Source: Marvania coccoides (lineage: Eukaryota; Chlorophyta; Trebouxiophyceae; Chlorellales; Chlorellaceae). From it: 64,000 nucleotides of DNA. Position 1 is the stretch's first letter. Every line of letters starts with the position of its first letter. Positions 37,388 through 48,436 of the stretch are shown here, in pieces. The translations under genes were made by a program, and so were the position numbers. The notes under the pieces were generated by a model that was not told the origin of the DNA, made no database searches, and worked only from the letters and a program-made list of their open reading frames with translations. Location of the stretch: positions 744,001-808,000 of the forward strand of contig OY978109.1 of assembly GCA_963854735.1 (NCBI GenBank). The letters run 5' to 3'.

Positions 37388-40300
37388 ATGCAAACTGGCT
37401 GGATGAATGAATCGCCGCTCATTGTGTCGCCTGCTGCGGCCAGACGGCTGAAGCTGCTGATGGGGCATGGCCTGGAGGCGTCTCCCCGCCTGCAAGACGC
37501 CCTGCCAGCGGCCCTTGCCAATGCTTCTTCAGCCGACGCCGCAGTACCCGATACCTTTCATGCGCACGTTCTCCCCTGGCCTGCGACAGTTGGGGCCGAC
37601 AACGATTTGGGGGACTTGCAGCGCGACGTCTTGGCTGAAGTGGCGGTGGCCCCTGCAGCCCTGCAAAAGCTCGAGGTAATCGTATCTTTAGGTTTGCTTG
37701 AATTGTTTGAACATTTCTTTTCTCCCTCTATTTGCTCGGAAAACAGGCATGATTATAATAACCCACATCCCGCTCGCTTCTCCTGTGCAGCTCCCTGCGG
37801 GCGCCCTGGTGAGAGTTAGCAACCCAGATCGACCAGAGGTGTGGCCCCACCTGGCGCGCGTGTGGCCGTCGCCAGACCTTGAAAAAAATGCTGCGCTGTC
37901 CCCTGCCCTCGCTCACAACCTGGGGCTGGCGCTGCACCTGCTGCCATTTCTGCAAGCTGATGCAGCAGCGAGCGAAAAAGGCAGCGCGGCAGGCCACGCC
38001 TGGAACTGCTCGCGAGTGGTCATTCGACCGTTTGAAGAAGCTGCAGCAGCGCGAGAAGAGGGAGAAGGCGCCGTTGGCTTGGGGGCAACCCTCCCACAGC
38101 CTGCCCCGCTGGAGCCTGCCAAAGTGGCTGTAGCCCATGAGATTCACGTGTCTGTGGTGCGGGAACCCGCCACCGGGTGGCGCCCTCCGTCTGATGGGCC
38201 AGAAAGGGCGGAGTCCTCCTCCTCACACGGGGACTCGGCGGTGGAGGCCATCCAGCGCTACTTTGCCGACGGGCTGAGAAGTGTGTGCGAGGGTGACGTG
38301 CTGGCGGCGCCCATCAAGGGGACGTCCCAAACGGCTGAAGTGCTTCGCCACCTAGGCCTTGTTTCGATGCACGAGGAGGAAGAAGAAGGAGAAAAGGAGG
38401 GAGCTTTTTCTGACACCTCTGAAGAAAGAGGATCTTCTCCCTGGTCTCCCTCCCGGCTGGTGCACTTCCGCGTGGCCCGTGTGTTGCCAGAAAACGTCGC
38501 TGTGCAAGTCGTCGATGTCGCCTTTACAATGGTCACCCTGGTGGGCACCTGCGCCAGCCCATTCCCCGTGGGGCTTCCGGGCTACCTTTCGCCCGCTCCC
38601 CCACCGACCAGCCTCCTGGGGTGGCACGCTGGGGCGGCAGCACTGCACCACGGGTGGTGCCTGCCCTTTGTGGGCGAGCTGCTGCCCACCTGGCGACGTC
38701 TGGCGCACCTGGTGGCCCCTCTGCTGCACCCAGCTTCGAGGTTCGTGCCGTTGCGGCTGGCGGTACTGCTGCACGGGCCTGCAGGCGCTGGAAAACGCAC
38801 CGCGGTGACGGCGGCTGCAGCGGCGCTGGGGTGCCACGTGACCCGCATCAGCTGCCGGGAGATCGGCCACCCGGACCCCATGCAGCCGGAGGGCAAGGCG
38901 GGGGAGGCCCTTCGGGTGGCCTTTGACGCAGCAGCCAGATACCGCCCTGCCTTTTTGGTGCTGGATGAATTGGAAGCGCTGATACCCGTGGGGGAGCCGC
39001 AGGTCGAGGCCGCTGCCGCCAGGCTGGGCGCCGTGCTGGCAGAGGGGGTGGCCAGCCCTTTTGGCTTTTTCGGCAGCACCGAATCTTCTCCTCAAGACCA
39101 TAAATCGCTGTTTCCTGCCCCGCTCATCGTCGTGGCCTGTGCGCCTGTTGCCGACGACGTGCCCCCACCGCTGCGCCGCTGCTTCACCCACGAAATCGAG
39201 GTGGAGGCCCCGGATGCCGCTGCGCGCGAGCGCCTGCTGCGCAGCTTCATGGCTGGTGCAGCGGGCAGGGGGAGTTTGAGTTTTGAGGGAGACCAGTGGG
39301 CAGGCATGGCGCGCCACACCGCCGGCCTGCTCCCTCGCAACCTCAAGTCCTTTGCTGCTGACGCCTGCGCGGCTGCCTCTCTGGCGGTCCTGCCTCCCGC
39401 CACAGTCTTGGAGGGGGCGGCAGAAGACGAGGTGGTGGAACTTCTTGGGGGCGATGGCGCGCTGCCCTCCCTGGGCCCGTGCCACGTGTCTGCTGCTTTG
39501 GATGCCGCCAGAGGGCGGATGGCCATCGACATTGGCGCTCCCAAAATTCCAAACGTGGAGTGGGGGGACGTGGGAGGGCTGGATGACGTGAAGGCCGCCA
39601 TTCTGGACACCGTGGAGCTGCCCCTGAAGCACCCCGAGCTGTTTGCTGGGGGGCTGCGGCGGCGGTCGGGCGTGCTGCTGTACGGTCCGCCTGGCACGGG
39701 CAAGACGCTGCTGGCCAAGGCCGTGGCCACCGAATGCGCGGTCAACTTTATGTCGGTGAAGGGCCCGGAGCTGATCAACATGTACGTGGGGGAGAGCGAG
39801 CGGCAGGTGCGAGAGGTGTTTGCTCGCGCCAGGCGCGCCCGCCCCTGCGTGGTGTTTTTCGACGAGCTCGACAGCTTGGCGCCCGCGCGTGGGCGGGGGT
39901 CGGACTCTGGCGGGGTGATGGACCGCGTGGTGTCACAGCTGCTGGCGGAGATTGACTCTGCGCAGGGCGGCAGCGGCACCGACGACGTCTTCATTGTGGG
40001 GGCCACGAACCGGCCAGACCTGCTGGACCCCGCCCTGCTGCGCCCTGGGCGGTTGGACAAGCTGCTGTACGTGGGGGTGGCCAGCGATGCTGCCTCGCAG
40101 TTGGCGGTGATCACAGCGCTGACACGGAGGTTTGATATGCACGAAAGCGTCGACCTGGCTGGGCTGGCGCGGGCCCTGGGCAGCACGGCGCTCACGGGCG
40201 CGGACTTGTACGCGCTGTGTTCGGACGCGTGGATGAGCGCGCTGAAGCGGCGCATGGCGGCCGCACCAACAACAGAGGGACCGACGGTTGTGGTGCAGCA

Positions 40301-40406
40301 AGCAGACTTTGAGGGAGCGCTGCAGAGCTTGAAGCCGTCGTTACAAGAGCAAGACATCGCCCGGTACGAGGCCATACGCGACCAGTACCAGGGCCGTAAA
40401 AAATAA
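37388..40406 (+). CDS. PEX6: Peroxisomal biogenesis AAA ATPase Pex6
   Basis: Two exons, 37388-37675 and 37791-40406, join in phase 0 to about 967 residues, in the range of Pex6 (about 940-1030). A long variable N-terminal region (1-400) precedes a degenerate D1 ATPase with GPAGAGKR at about 425 and FLVLDELEAL. A highly conserved D2 follows, with [20 protein letters not shown] at about 720, VVFFDELDSLAPARGRGSDS, and the arginine-finger/sensor region GATNRPDLLDPALLRPGRLDKLLYVG. A well-kept D2 with a weaker D1, and the sequence DSGGVMDRVVSQLLAEID, are characteristic of Pex6. With Pex1 it forms the motor that extracts ubiquitinated Pex5 from the peroxisome membrane for recycling. Pex1 or Cdc48 would be the alternatives, but the D2 signature and single strong ATPase favour Pex6. 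Confidence 0.88.
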
Positions 40407-40650
40407 ATGAAAAGGTAGCCAGTTATGGAAGGAAGCCCGTAAATTTCTATATGCATTCTTATTTCATTTGTACCGTTATCTTCATATTTTTTTTCAGTTT
40501 AGCATGTCTTTATCAAAGATTGAATATGTCTAAGAAGAAGAAATCAAGTAGAATATAAAATTAGTTTGGAAATAGGCAACTATAGCGCTGCAGTTGGACC
40601 CCCCCCCCCACACACACACACCCAATGCAACCATGTGCTTAAAAAAATAC

Positions 40651-41529
40651 CTAGGCAGTAACAGCCTTGGTGCACATCAGCACCTCCACGGTCACGGTTG
40701 CCTCGATGGTATAGGTGCCGACAGCGATGGGAGTGGGGACGGAGGCAGCGACGTCGCGCGCCATCTCCGGCTGGGCCGCCATGTAAGGTTGCGGCACCAC
40801 GACTGGGGATTCGGTGATCATTGTGATGGGACCCAAATCTACGTTGGCAGCGGTTACCAGCACGCTGGCGGTGGTAAGCGCATCCGCAACAGCCAGCTTT
40901 CGCGCTTCATTTGTTGCATTCTTGGTGGTCTCCGGGGTCAAACCGATGGTCAACGACGACACCTGCACTGCGGGGCTGGCCACTACTGCGCCATCCACGA
41001 CCTCGCCCATGGTCTGCGCTGTAGCATTAACGATTTTGACTTGCAAAGTCATGCTGAAAGTCCAGCCGGTGAGAACGCTGGTGGACCTGGTTTCGTTCCA
41101 TTCGTACAAAGGCACCAGGGACAGGCTCGTGGTGGTGATGTCTTCAGCGGGAACTCCGGTCTTGTTCAGAGCGGTAAGGGTGGCGTTGACAGCGGTTGCT
41201 CCCGCTGCTCGCGCGGCGGACGCATTGGCAGCCCTGCTCTCGATGCGGAAATCGATCTATCAAATAAATAACATCCTCAGTACGCAAAGTTAGAGCTTTG
41301 AAGAATAAAAACGCTTTGAAACTTGATCAAATATTCAACCAAATTTACTTACGATGCCGAGGTCGGGGGCAACTGCCGAAGTCACAACGCCTTTCCCTGT
41401 GGAGAGCAGCTTGCCCTGCGGCTGAGATCCGTCGGGGCACAAGGTTGCGAGGCAACTGCTGTTTGAGGGCTGTCCTCGCGCAACTGTCAAGAGGCAGACA
41501 ACGGCTATCAGGAGAGTAATTTTCATCAT
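40651..41529 (-). CDS. Secreted SIMPL-domain (DUF541) protein
   Basis: Two exons, 41529-41353 and 41256-40651, join in phase 0 and encode about 260 residues. The first 20 residues (MMKITLLIAVVCLLTVARG) are a clear signal peptide, followed by a short Cys-containing segment (SSCLATLCPDG). The rest fits the SIMPL/DUF541 fold. An Ala-rich helix (AANASAARAAGATAVNATL) is followed by GVPAEDITTTSLSLVPLYEW. The core beta/alpha part reads VKIVNATAQTMGEVVDGAVV, with EARKLAVADALTTASVL as the second helix. The protein ends in a strand series, PIAVGTYTIEATVTVEV. SIMPL proteins are common in bacterial envelopes and occur in some algae; the molecular role is not established. Several N-x-S/T sites suggest glycosylation. 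Export to the periplasm or cell wall is inferred. Confidence 0.78.
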
Positions 41530-42290
41530 TCTTGCTTTTACGTAATCACACACACGAAGAGATTAAATAAAATACGTTATTATAATGCGAAACGTCGTTC
41601 TTCGAACTCTGCGGTGTTTCGAAAACGCGTTGCGCTCTATTCAAAGTCAAAAGAATATATCAGGTCTTGCGCCCAGAAAGTCGTTGGGATGTGGCCCACA
41701 TCATGTGGGATGTAGAAGAGGAAAAAACATTGCCCCCCCATGTGCAAAGGAGCGCAGCTTTACAGACGCTGCATGGCAGCACGCGGCGGAGCCGAAACTT
41801 TTTAATTTTGTAGAGCTCCTCCGCCTGTTCGCTTGGCTCAGAATACGTTGTCTGCAATTCATTCCTTCTTATACTTAAAAAGGCATGCCATACGTAGCTC
41901 GTTCCAAGCGTTTCATCACAATCTATTGTCAGCAGAGAATATTGACAGCAGTGGCAGGAGGTCAACCTTCCTTCTCCTGCTCTTTCTGCCCAGATGGTAG
42001 CCATCAACTGGCATGTCAACCCAGGCCAAGCCCCTTCTTCTAAGGATCACGATCAGATTCAGCAGGTTGCTGCCAGGTCACCGGTACCAAAACGTCGTCG
42101 GGAGTCAAAAACAAAATTTCCCTCAAAATTCATACAATTTATTTTAATTTCATCAAACTAGTGTGAAATCGTATCAGTATTATTTATATTCCTCGAGAGA
42201 GAAAAGACACACAAAGTTTCGAAGCTTTTTAGCAGCGATCATTTTAAATATTTTGTTCATACTCTCTCTTAAAAGAAATCGAAGAGAGAA
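41530..42290. promoter_or_regulatory. Divergent intergenic region
   Basis: 760 AT-rich bases between divergent starts at 41529 and 42291. A 97-codon ORF at 41585-41878 has no recognisable features. No element was identified. Confidence 0.35.
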
Positions 42291-43754
42291 ATGAAGCGGC
42301 AGCGTACAGGCGAGGAGGTCACCGCCACTCCACAAGCAGCAGGGTGCGAGATGGTGCGCCTGATCTGGACCGATTTCTCTGGCTTGCGCCGCTGCAGAGT
42401 CGTCCCACAAAAGCGGCTGGAAGAGGTCAAGATCTCCGGAGTGGGGCTTGCTAGAGGGTGCCTCTTCATGCCCTCGTTTGCTGACGCCCCGCCAGCCGAC
42501 CCTGCCGCCCGCCCTGTGGGAGAGGTGCGCCTGATTCCCGACATGGCCACGCTGCGCTCGGTGCCATGGCGGGCAAGGGAATCGATGGCGATCGTCAATA
42601 TGCGCAGCGAAGAGACGGGCGAGGCCTGGGAGTGCTGCCCCCGCGCCATCCTCGCCTCCGCCCTGGAGCTGCTCAAGCGCGAAGCAGGCGTGACGCTGAT
42701 GGCGGGCTTTGAGACCGAGTTCATCCTTTTAAACAAGCCAGACAAGCTCGAAGACTGGCCCACCCCCATTGACTCTAGTCTCTACGCGCAGACATCCGCC
42801 TACGACGCCGTCTCTCCCATCATGCAGGAGATGTGTGCAGCGCTGGAGGACCTGGGGCAAGAGGTGGAGCAGGTGCACGCCGAGTCGGCGCCTGGGCAGT
42901 TTGAGATCGTCACCGCGTTTGGTCCGGCGACAGACGCCGCAGACGCGCTGATTTATCGAAAGGAGGCCATTTGCGGGGTGGCGCAAAAGCACGGCTTGGT
43001 GGCGTGCTTTTTGCCCAAGCCGTTCCCCAGCGAGGCTGGCAACGGGTGCCACGTTCACTTCAGCTTGGCGGACTCGGAGGGCAAGAACGCGATGGCAGAC
43101 CCCCAGCGGCAGCACTCGCTGTCGGTGCTCGGCGAGGCCTTTGCAGCAGGCCTGCTCCGCCACATGCCTGCGCTGATGCCCTTCACTGCTGCCAGCCCCA
43201 ACAGCTACGAGCGCATTCAGCCGCAAACTTGGAGCGGCGCCTTCAATTGCTGTGAGTTGTTGGTCTTGTGTTCTTCTGGTGTCGCTGCAAACTTTAAATG
43301 TGTTTGGTGCTTTGCAGGGGGGGTGAACAACAGAGAGGCACCTCTGCGCCTCGTTGGCTTGCAGGGCCGCCCTGAGACGGTTAATTTCGAGCTGAAGACA
43401 GTGGACTCCACCGCCAACCCGTACTTGGCACTGGCGGCCATCATTGCAGCGGGGGTGGCCGGCATCCGGAGCTCCACATCAGAATTGCCCGCGCCTGTGC
43501 AGGAAGATCCAGCCACTCTGGGCCCGGCAGAGAAGGAGGCAGCGGGAGTGGCTCGGCTGCCAACCAGCTTGAACCAAGCGTTGGACGCACTGCAGGAAGA
43601 CAAAGAGTTTCGGAGCGTGCTTCAGGAAGCAGTGGGCGGCAGCAGCACTGTGGCGCGAGTGTATCGAGCTACAAAGTTGGCCGAGTGCGAGCATTACGGC
43701 ACAGCTAGAGACCGGACTGGCTCGGGCATCCTTGAGCTCTACGGGAAATTTTGA
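42291..43754 (+). CDS. Glutamine synthetase-like ligase (FluG/PuuA C-terminal type)
   Basis: Two exons, 42291-43251 and 43318-43754. The 66-bp intron is itself open in frame, but removing it restores the family motif QTWSGAFNCWGVNNREAPLR. The product is about 465 residues. It carries the class I glutamine-synthetase catalytic domain: GFETEFILL (metal-binding Glu), ESAPGQFEIV, GNGCHVHFSL (active-site His), PNSYERIQP, and the C-terminal FELKTVDSTANPYLALAAIIAAG. It lacks the N-terminal amidohydrolase domain of plant NodGS and fungal FluG, and is divergent from assimilatory GlnA/GSII. It resembles bacterial gamma-glutamyl-polyamine ligases. It probably joins glutamate to an amine with ATP; the substrate is unknown. 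Confidence 0.82.
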   Translation: MKRQRTGEEVTATPQAAGCEMVRLIWTDFSGLRRCRVVPQKRLEEVKISGVGLARGCLFMPSFADAPPADPAARPVGEVRLIPDMATLRSVPWRARESMAIVNMRSEETGEAWECCPRAILASALELLKREAGVTLMAGFETEFILLNKPDKLEDWPTPIDSSLYAQTSAYDAVSPIMQEMCAALEDLGQEVEQVHAESAPGQFEIVTAFGPATDAADALIYRKEAICGVAQKHGLVACFLPKPFPSEAGNGCHVHFSLADSEGKNAMADPQRQHSLSVLGEAFAAGLLRHMPALMPFTAASPNSYERIQPQTWSGAFNCCELLVLCSSGVAANFKCVWCFAGGVNNREAPLRLVGLQGRPETVNFELKTVDSTANPYLALAAIIAAGVAGIRSSTSELPAPVQEDPATLGPAEKEAAGVARLPTSLNQALDALQEDKEFRSVLQEAVGGSSTVARVYRATKLAECEHYGTARDRTGSGILELYGKF

Positions 43755-44191
43755 CGACCACACCTTTTGATTTTTTGGAGGTTTTTAACAGCATGCTTAA
43801 TTTATACACTCGAGATCCATCAATATTTTGAATAAATTGTGTAGAAACTCCGGTATCCGATCTGCCCTTGGGGGAGAGTTCCTGGGAGAGAGCGGCTGCA
43901 TGGCGGATCTGGGGATTCTCAAGTGTGCGAAAATCCAAATGCCTTTATGCTCAGCGGCAGTGCGGGAGCGCTCCAGCGTGGCATAAATGCGACAAGCTCG
44001 AAGTTAAAATTTTGGTACTTTTGAATTGAAAAGGAAAAGAAAGTTTCGAAGAGTCCAAGAAGGTCTCATGCCAAGAAGCTCATACGTTTTGATAACTTTT
44101 AATTAGTTTATTTTTTTCCAGCTGCTCTTCTTTATTTTTTTAAACATGATTTATTAATCGTGAAGGCAGCGATTAATTCTTACGTTTCACC
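43755..44191. other. Intergenic region
   Basis: AT-rich. No gene or repeat recognised. It contains the 3' end of the upstream gene and the probable promoter of the secreted-protein gene. Confidence 0.4.
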
Positions 44192-45722
44192 ATGGCTGGC
44201 GTTTTTTTGGCGAAAGTGATGCTGCTCTTGGTCATTATATTTCGTTCAGTGGCTATGGCGCCTGCCGAGGAAGACGCTGGAGGTCTGCAAGGTGATACTA
44301 AAGCAACTTTTAAATAATGCAATGCCTGAAATGGGGCTTCAAGCAAATTGCCCGTTTTTGCTCATGCAGTGACCTGGGACTGTCAACGTCCCGGCGTGTG
44401 TGCCTACTGCGCCACCTGCGCTTCGTGCCAAGAAGGCCCGGGCGGGGATGGAGGATGTGGCCACTGCCGTTTCTGTTCTCCAATGGCCTGCCCTGCACCT
44501 GTCTGTGTTGGCCGCTCTCTCAGTCAGGACAACGCCAATGGATCCTGCTCTGCGGTAAATGCTGCTCTCAATGCGTCGCCTATTGTGCTAGACGTGAATA
44601 GCTGGTTAGAAAGCGACGGGGCCCAGCGACCTGCCCTCGTGACCACGGCAGCAGAATGCGCCAACGCTACATGGATTTTTACCGTCAACAATCGGGGACG
44701 AAAACTGACTTTTACAAGGCAACAATACGAGGCGGTGATACCACAATGAGTTCTTATATTTTGCAGCCGTACCTTTCTTCTGTCCTTTCGGTTCCGCGGC
44801 GGGTCTCTTTGGCAAGATTCCGCTGCAGCTCTCATCATCTTGGGGTGGAGACGGGGCGCTACATTGGGCGGCCGCATTCGCATCGGACATGCCGCTTGTG
44901 TGCTTCTGGTTCTTGCGAGGACGAAGAGCACATGGTTTTTCATTGCACATGCCCTTCGTTGGTAGCAATGCGGGCATCCTACCCATCTTTATTCCCTGAC
45001 GCGCCATCTTCTTCTTCGTCTTCCCCTTTTTCTCCTTTGAATCTTTTTCAGTTTCTGCAGCAAGCTCCGAAGCAGGTTGCTTCTTTCATTAAAGCCAGCC
45101 ATGACGCTGGCGAGTACGAGAAGCTGCGTGGTTGGATATAAGCTTTTCTTTTCTTTTCCTTTGTTATTTTTTTCTCTGTTTCTTTTAGCGGTTGGTTTTT
45201 CTTTGGTCTTTCTTTATTCTCATTTTCATTCATCAATTTATTATTATTATTTCTGCTTGCACTTCGGTGCCAGTCTGCTATGTTGCCTTAGCTGCTTCTT
45301 TGTGCGGACTTTAAACCTGTAATGTATGTATGTATGTAATGTTGCGATGTGAGTTATTCCGTTTGCGGTGATGATCCCAAGGCTCTTTCGAGTTTTCATT
45401 TGCCCTGCAATGCAATTAGTTTCAGGAGTGCAAGAGGACGCCTGGATGCAATGGCTGGTCCTTTTGCTTCAAAGCCAGCGGCTGCGGCATTTGCTCTCCA
45501 ACCAGCCCTACCGACGAGGTTTGTCGGAGCTGTCGTGCGCTGGGGCCTTTCTCGTCGTGCACCGCAGATGGGAGGCTCCCCTACCTCGCCTGCGCCCTGA
45601 AACGAGTTTCAGATTGGAAAAACCCAGTGTTTGATCCTGACAGCATGGACTGGACGTCTGGGGTGCTCTCTTTTGAACAAATGACAACGCAGTCGATGGC
45701 ACTCATCCCCTGCCAGCCGTGA
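44192..45722 (+). pseudogene. Cys-rich secreted-protein gene disrupted by a LINE
   Basis: Exon 1 (44192-44291) encodes a signal peptide (MAGVFLAKVMLLLVIIF, then RSVAMA). Exon 2 starts at 44370 and encodes a Cys-rich domain (CAYCATCASCQEG, CGHCRFC). A retrotransposon 3' end begins somewhere between about 44600 and 44760, and the frame now stops at 44749. Beyond the element's tail, a leftover exon end (TGCGAT at 45343-45348) sits before a good donor (GTGAGT). After a 77-bp intron, a third exon (45426-45722) continues the same style of sequence (CNGWSFCFKASGCGICSP; VCRSCRALGPFSSC) to a stop. As read, the locus could still make a truncated secreted protein of about 159 residues. The missing amount of exon 2 cannot be judged. 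The Cys pattern suggests an extracellular disulphide-rich protein; I do not recognise a family. Confidence 0.72.
44700..45342 (+). mobile_element. 5'-truncated LINE (non-LTR retrotransposon) 3' end
   Basis: An open frame ending at 45141 matches the C-terminal end of LINE ORF2 proteins: LARFRCSSHHLGVETGRY, then CRLCASGSCEDEEHMVFHC. This is the conserved SSHxLxxExGR and CxxC-EDExHxxFxC pattern found after the reverse transcriptase domain in many plant and algal non-LTR elements. A pyrimidine-rich 3' untranslated region follows and ends in a short (TGTA)n tail at about 45319-45342. The reverse transcriptase and endonuclease domains are absent, so this is a dead 5'-truncated copy. The left border is uncertain by about 100 bp and no target duplication was found by eye. 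It lies inside an exon of the Cys-rich secreted-protein gene. Confidence 0.8.
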
Positions 45723-46103
45723 TTTTATAGTCTGATGTTGGATGGCCTCTATTTAAAGTGAGAGAACTGCACCTCCGCCACCAGCATGGTAAAGAGAAAG
45801 AATAGCATGCAATTAATAGCTGTCCCCGCTGTATTTTCAGCTATTATTTTTCTATAAAAAAAAAGTCCTTCCTCACTCCGCCTTGATTTTCGTGTTTGTT
45901 GCGCACTGTTGGGGGAATCTCATTTTTCAATTTGTTTTTTTTACACCCCAAAGAAGAGAGCTTTTAAACAATCTTTCGCAATGTTGGCAAACTATCTAAC
46001 ATGCGAAACAAACGAAAATGTCTTCAGATGTTTAAATTAGACCAAATTTGAATTCGATCAAGTTTTACGCTCCTTTTAAAATCGTGCAAAAGGAAAATCC
46101 ATT
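45723..46103. other. Intergenic region
   Basis: AT-rich, without a recognisable gene. The promoter of the chitosanase-like gene is expected here. Confidence 0.4.
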
Positions 46104-46907
46104 ATGGCTGACCCTCTCAACGCCGCTGTTCTCCACCTCCTGGAACAGACCACCGGGTTGGGCGACGCCGAGGCGTGGCACAACGTCTGGCTGCTGATCT
46201 CCAAAGGCGAGCACGGCAATGAAGGCCCTGAAAAGGCCTTCTTGACGGACAGCGGAGAGAGCGTGCTCCACTATGCCGAAGCTCTGGATTACGACTGCGG
46301 CGACCGTGGGGTGACTCTGGGTGTCGTGGGGTGGGCGACTGCCTGCGACGGCAGGGATGGGGAAGGCGATGCGCCGGCGCTGTTCAAAATTTATGCGTCG
46401 CTTGGTGGCGAAGACCTGACGCTCTTTTGCAAGGGGTGCACCAAGTCTGGAGACGCGCGTGCGCAGCTCATCACCAAGATTAAATCATTGAAGAGCGACC
46501 CCCGTTGGGTGCAAGCGCAGTGGCAGCAGCTGGTGACGCCAAGCGAGGACGGGGCCTATATCTTCCACACCATGCAGGCTTGGAAGAAGGCTGGGGTGCA
46601 GCGACCATCGGCGCTGGCGATTGCCACGGTGCTGGACTGCTCGCTCAACCAGGGGCATGACGGAGAGGACGGGGGGTGCGCAAATTTGGTTGAATTGGCG
46701 GTGAAGGGCGACGAAAACACGACGCTGGAACATTTCAATGCGTGGCGCCGCCGGGTGGCGGGAACGAACGACTACAATAGTCCGCCAGCCAACGGGGTGA
46801 GCCGTGCCGATATGTTTGAAGCGCTGCGAAGAGCACGAGTGTTTTCTTTGAGCGGGCCCGAGGCAAGAAAGGCCATCCAACTGGCAATTTGTTGGCGGAT
46901 GTTGTGA
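46104..46907 (+). CDS. GH46 chitosanase-like protein
   Basis: A single exon of 267 residues with no introns, unlike most neighbours. The sequence fits glycoside hydrolase family 46. The segment ESVLHYAEALDYDCGDRGVT, then LGVVGWATACDGR, aligns with the family's catalytic region: a Glu before the helix and an Asp in the GD-RG turn. WVQAQWQQLV and KAGVQRPSALAIATVLDCSLNQG correspond to the later core helices. GH46 enzymes cleave chitosan. Related genes are known from bacteria, from some Chlorella-group algae and from their large DNA viruses. No signal peptide is visible at the ATG chosen, so the protein would be intracellular unless an upstream exon is missing. Roles in wall remodelling or defence are inferred. 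The family call is from pattern only. Confidence 0.62.
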   Translation: MADPLNAAVLHLLEQTTGLGDAEAWHNVWLLISKGEHGNEGPEKAFLTDSGESVLHYAEALDYDCGDRGVTLGVVGWATACDGRDGEGDAPALFKIYASLGGEDLTLFCKGCTKSGDARAQLITKIKSLKSDPRWVQAQWQQLVTPSEDGAYIFHTMQAWKKAGVQRPSALAIATVLDCSLNQGHDGEDGGCANLVELAVKGDENTTLEHFNAWRRRVAGTNDYNSPPANGVSRADMFEALRRARVFSLSGPEARKAIQLAICWRML

Positions 46908-47019
46908 GTTTTCTTGTGGTCAAACCTGGTCAAACAAGCTTGTGCGATTTTGGCGCGGCTTGTTTGTGTAAAAAAAAAAAAAGCACACACACACACACAC
47001 AATTTGATATCACAATATA

Positions 47020-48231
47020 ATGCTGGACGCAATGGCATTGCCAATTCGAGCCCCCTCGGCCCACCGCTCCCAAATTTTTGCAAAAAGAACATATCGATCC
47101 AAAACTTTATTCCCTTGTCGATCAACAACTCCCCAAGCTACGGATAGAGAATACCATTTTCTGTCCTCATTGCTGAGCGGCTGGCTGGCGCCGTATTGGG
47201 GTAAGGATTGACTTTGGGGCTTTTTCCCAAGCGGCGCTCCCACTTGCATATTGCACAAAACCCCAACGTTTTTTTTCTTTTCATTCACCCATGTGCAGAG
47301 CGAACACCTTCTGCTGATGCAGCTTTAGCCGTTATCGAAGCCTGGCAGCCCGACTCCCAAATTGCATTTGACCACCTTGCATTTCGAACGTTTGGGCTTC
47401 CCGGCCACGGCATTTCCAGCATGGCCACGTGGTTGATGGATATGGGATACTTGGAGCGGGGTAAACTAGACTTTGAAAAGAAGAAGCTGCGAGCGAAATG
47501 GTGCGATGGTTTCTATTATTCCTCTATTGAAAATGAATTGGTCACATGGCACCGCTGTTTCCTTCTTCTTTACGCACATATCTTTCTTATTTCTCCTCTG
47601 CAGGTACTCCCCACCTTCTCCCGATCTTCCTCGCATTTTCGTGTCGGAGCTCAAAGTGGAGGAGCTCTCGCCGCAAGCGCAGCAAATCATTGCAAAGTAT
47701 GCAGCAAGCCCCCTGCAGATTGCCAAATATTTCCCGGTTTCTGGACTCATAGGGCTGCCCCCGTGGCCGGAGCCCACTGTGGAGGACTACCGCTTTCTTG
47801 CTGAAGAGAGCGAGTACGCTGCGTGGGTGCTCGTGAATGGCTTCTCTCTCAACCACACCACGGTGGCGGTGCACAAGCTGGCAGGGCTGGAGGGAGGGCT
47901 GGAGGCAGTGAATGCGCACCTCAAAGAGCGGGGGTTTACGCTAAACGAGCAGGGTGGCGAGATTAAGAAGAGTCCCGACGGGCTGCTGCTGCAGAGCTCC
48001 ACTGTTGCAGACGAGGTGGAGGTGGCATTTGCTGGTGGAGAGGCCCTGCTGGTACCTGGAAGCTACGTTGAATTTGCGGAGCGGCTGGTGTTGCCCGAGT
48101 TTGCGCATCTGAAACCGGAGGACGTTGAAGAGAGGCACAGGAGGGATGGGTTTGAGGCAGCGAACGCAGATAGAATTTTTGAATCAACGACGATTGCAGC
48201 ACAGCGGTTGGGCGAAAGCTCCCCTCTTTAA
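47020..48231 (+). CDS. DUF1338 2-oxoadipate dioxygenase/decarboxylase-like enzyme
   Basis: Three exons, 47020-47200, 47299-47500 and 47604-48231, close in phase to about 336 residues. The N-terminal about 40 residues are basic and Ser/Thr-rich (SAHRSQIFAKRTYRSKTLF), suggesting plastid or mitochondrial import. The rest matches the DUF1338/HglS family: HLAFRTFGLPGHGIS, FEKKKLRAKWYSPPSPDLPR, IFVSEL, FSLNHTTVAVHKL, and LVPGSYVEFAERL. The two His (in HLAFR and NHTTV) and the late Glu (YVEFAER) are in the places expected for the Fe(II) ligands. In bacteria and plants the enzyme converts 2-oxoadipate to 2-hydroxyglutarate in lysine breakdown. Start choice: the ATGs at 47020 and 47032 are equally possible. 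Confidence 0.82.
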
Positions 48232-48436
48232 TTGTATCAATGGAGTTTGGCGTTGAAGTGAACGAATCGTAACAATACACACGCAATCAGAGCAATTAAA
48301 ACAATGGAGAGTACTTGACGGGAATTTCAAAAACTAGAAGGAATTTCAAAAACATCGAGTATGAAAAATAATGTAGAAATAAACAGGTACTCTGAAGGGT
48401 AGAATTCATGCCGCCTAAGGAGAGCAAAATAATCAA

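Noticed and set aside
39092..40456. 454-residue minus-strand ORF opposite PEX6
   Set aside because: It covers the conserved PEX6 D2 ATPase coding sequence on the other strand; the composition is that of a shadow frame.
43251..43318. Treating the GS-like gene as a single continuous exon
   Set aside because: The frame is open through the 66-bp segment, but splicing it out restores the conserved NCWGVNNREAPLR motif at good GT-AG sites.
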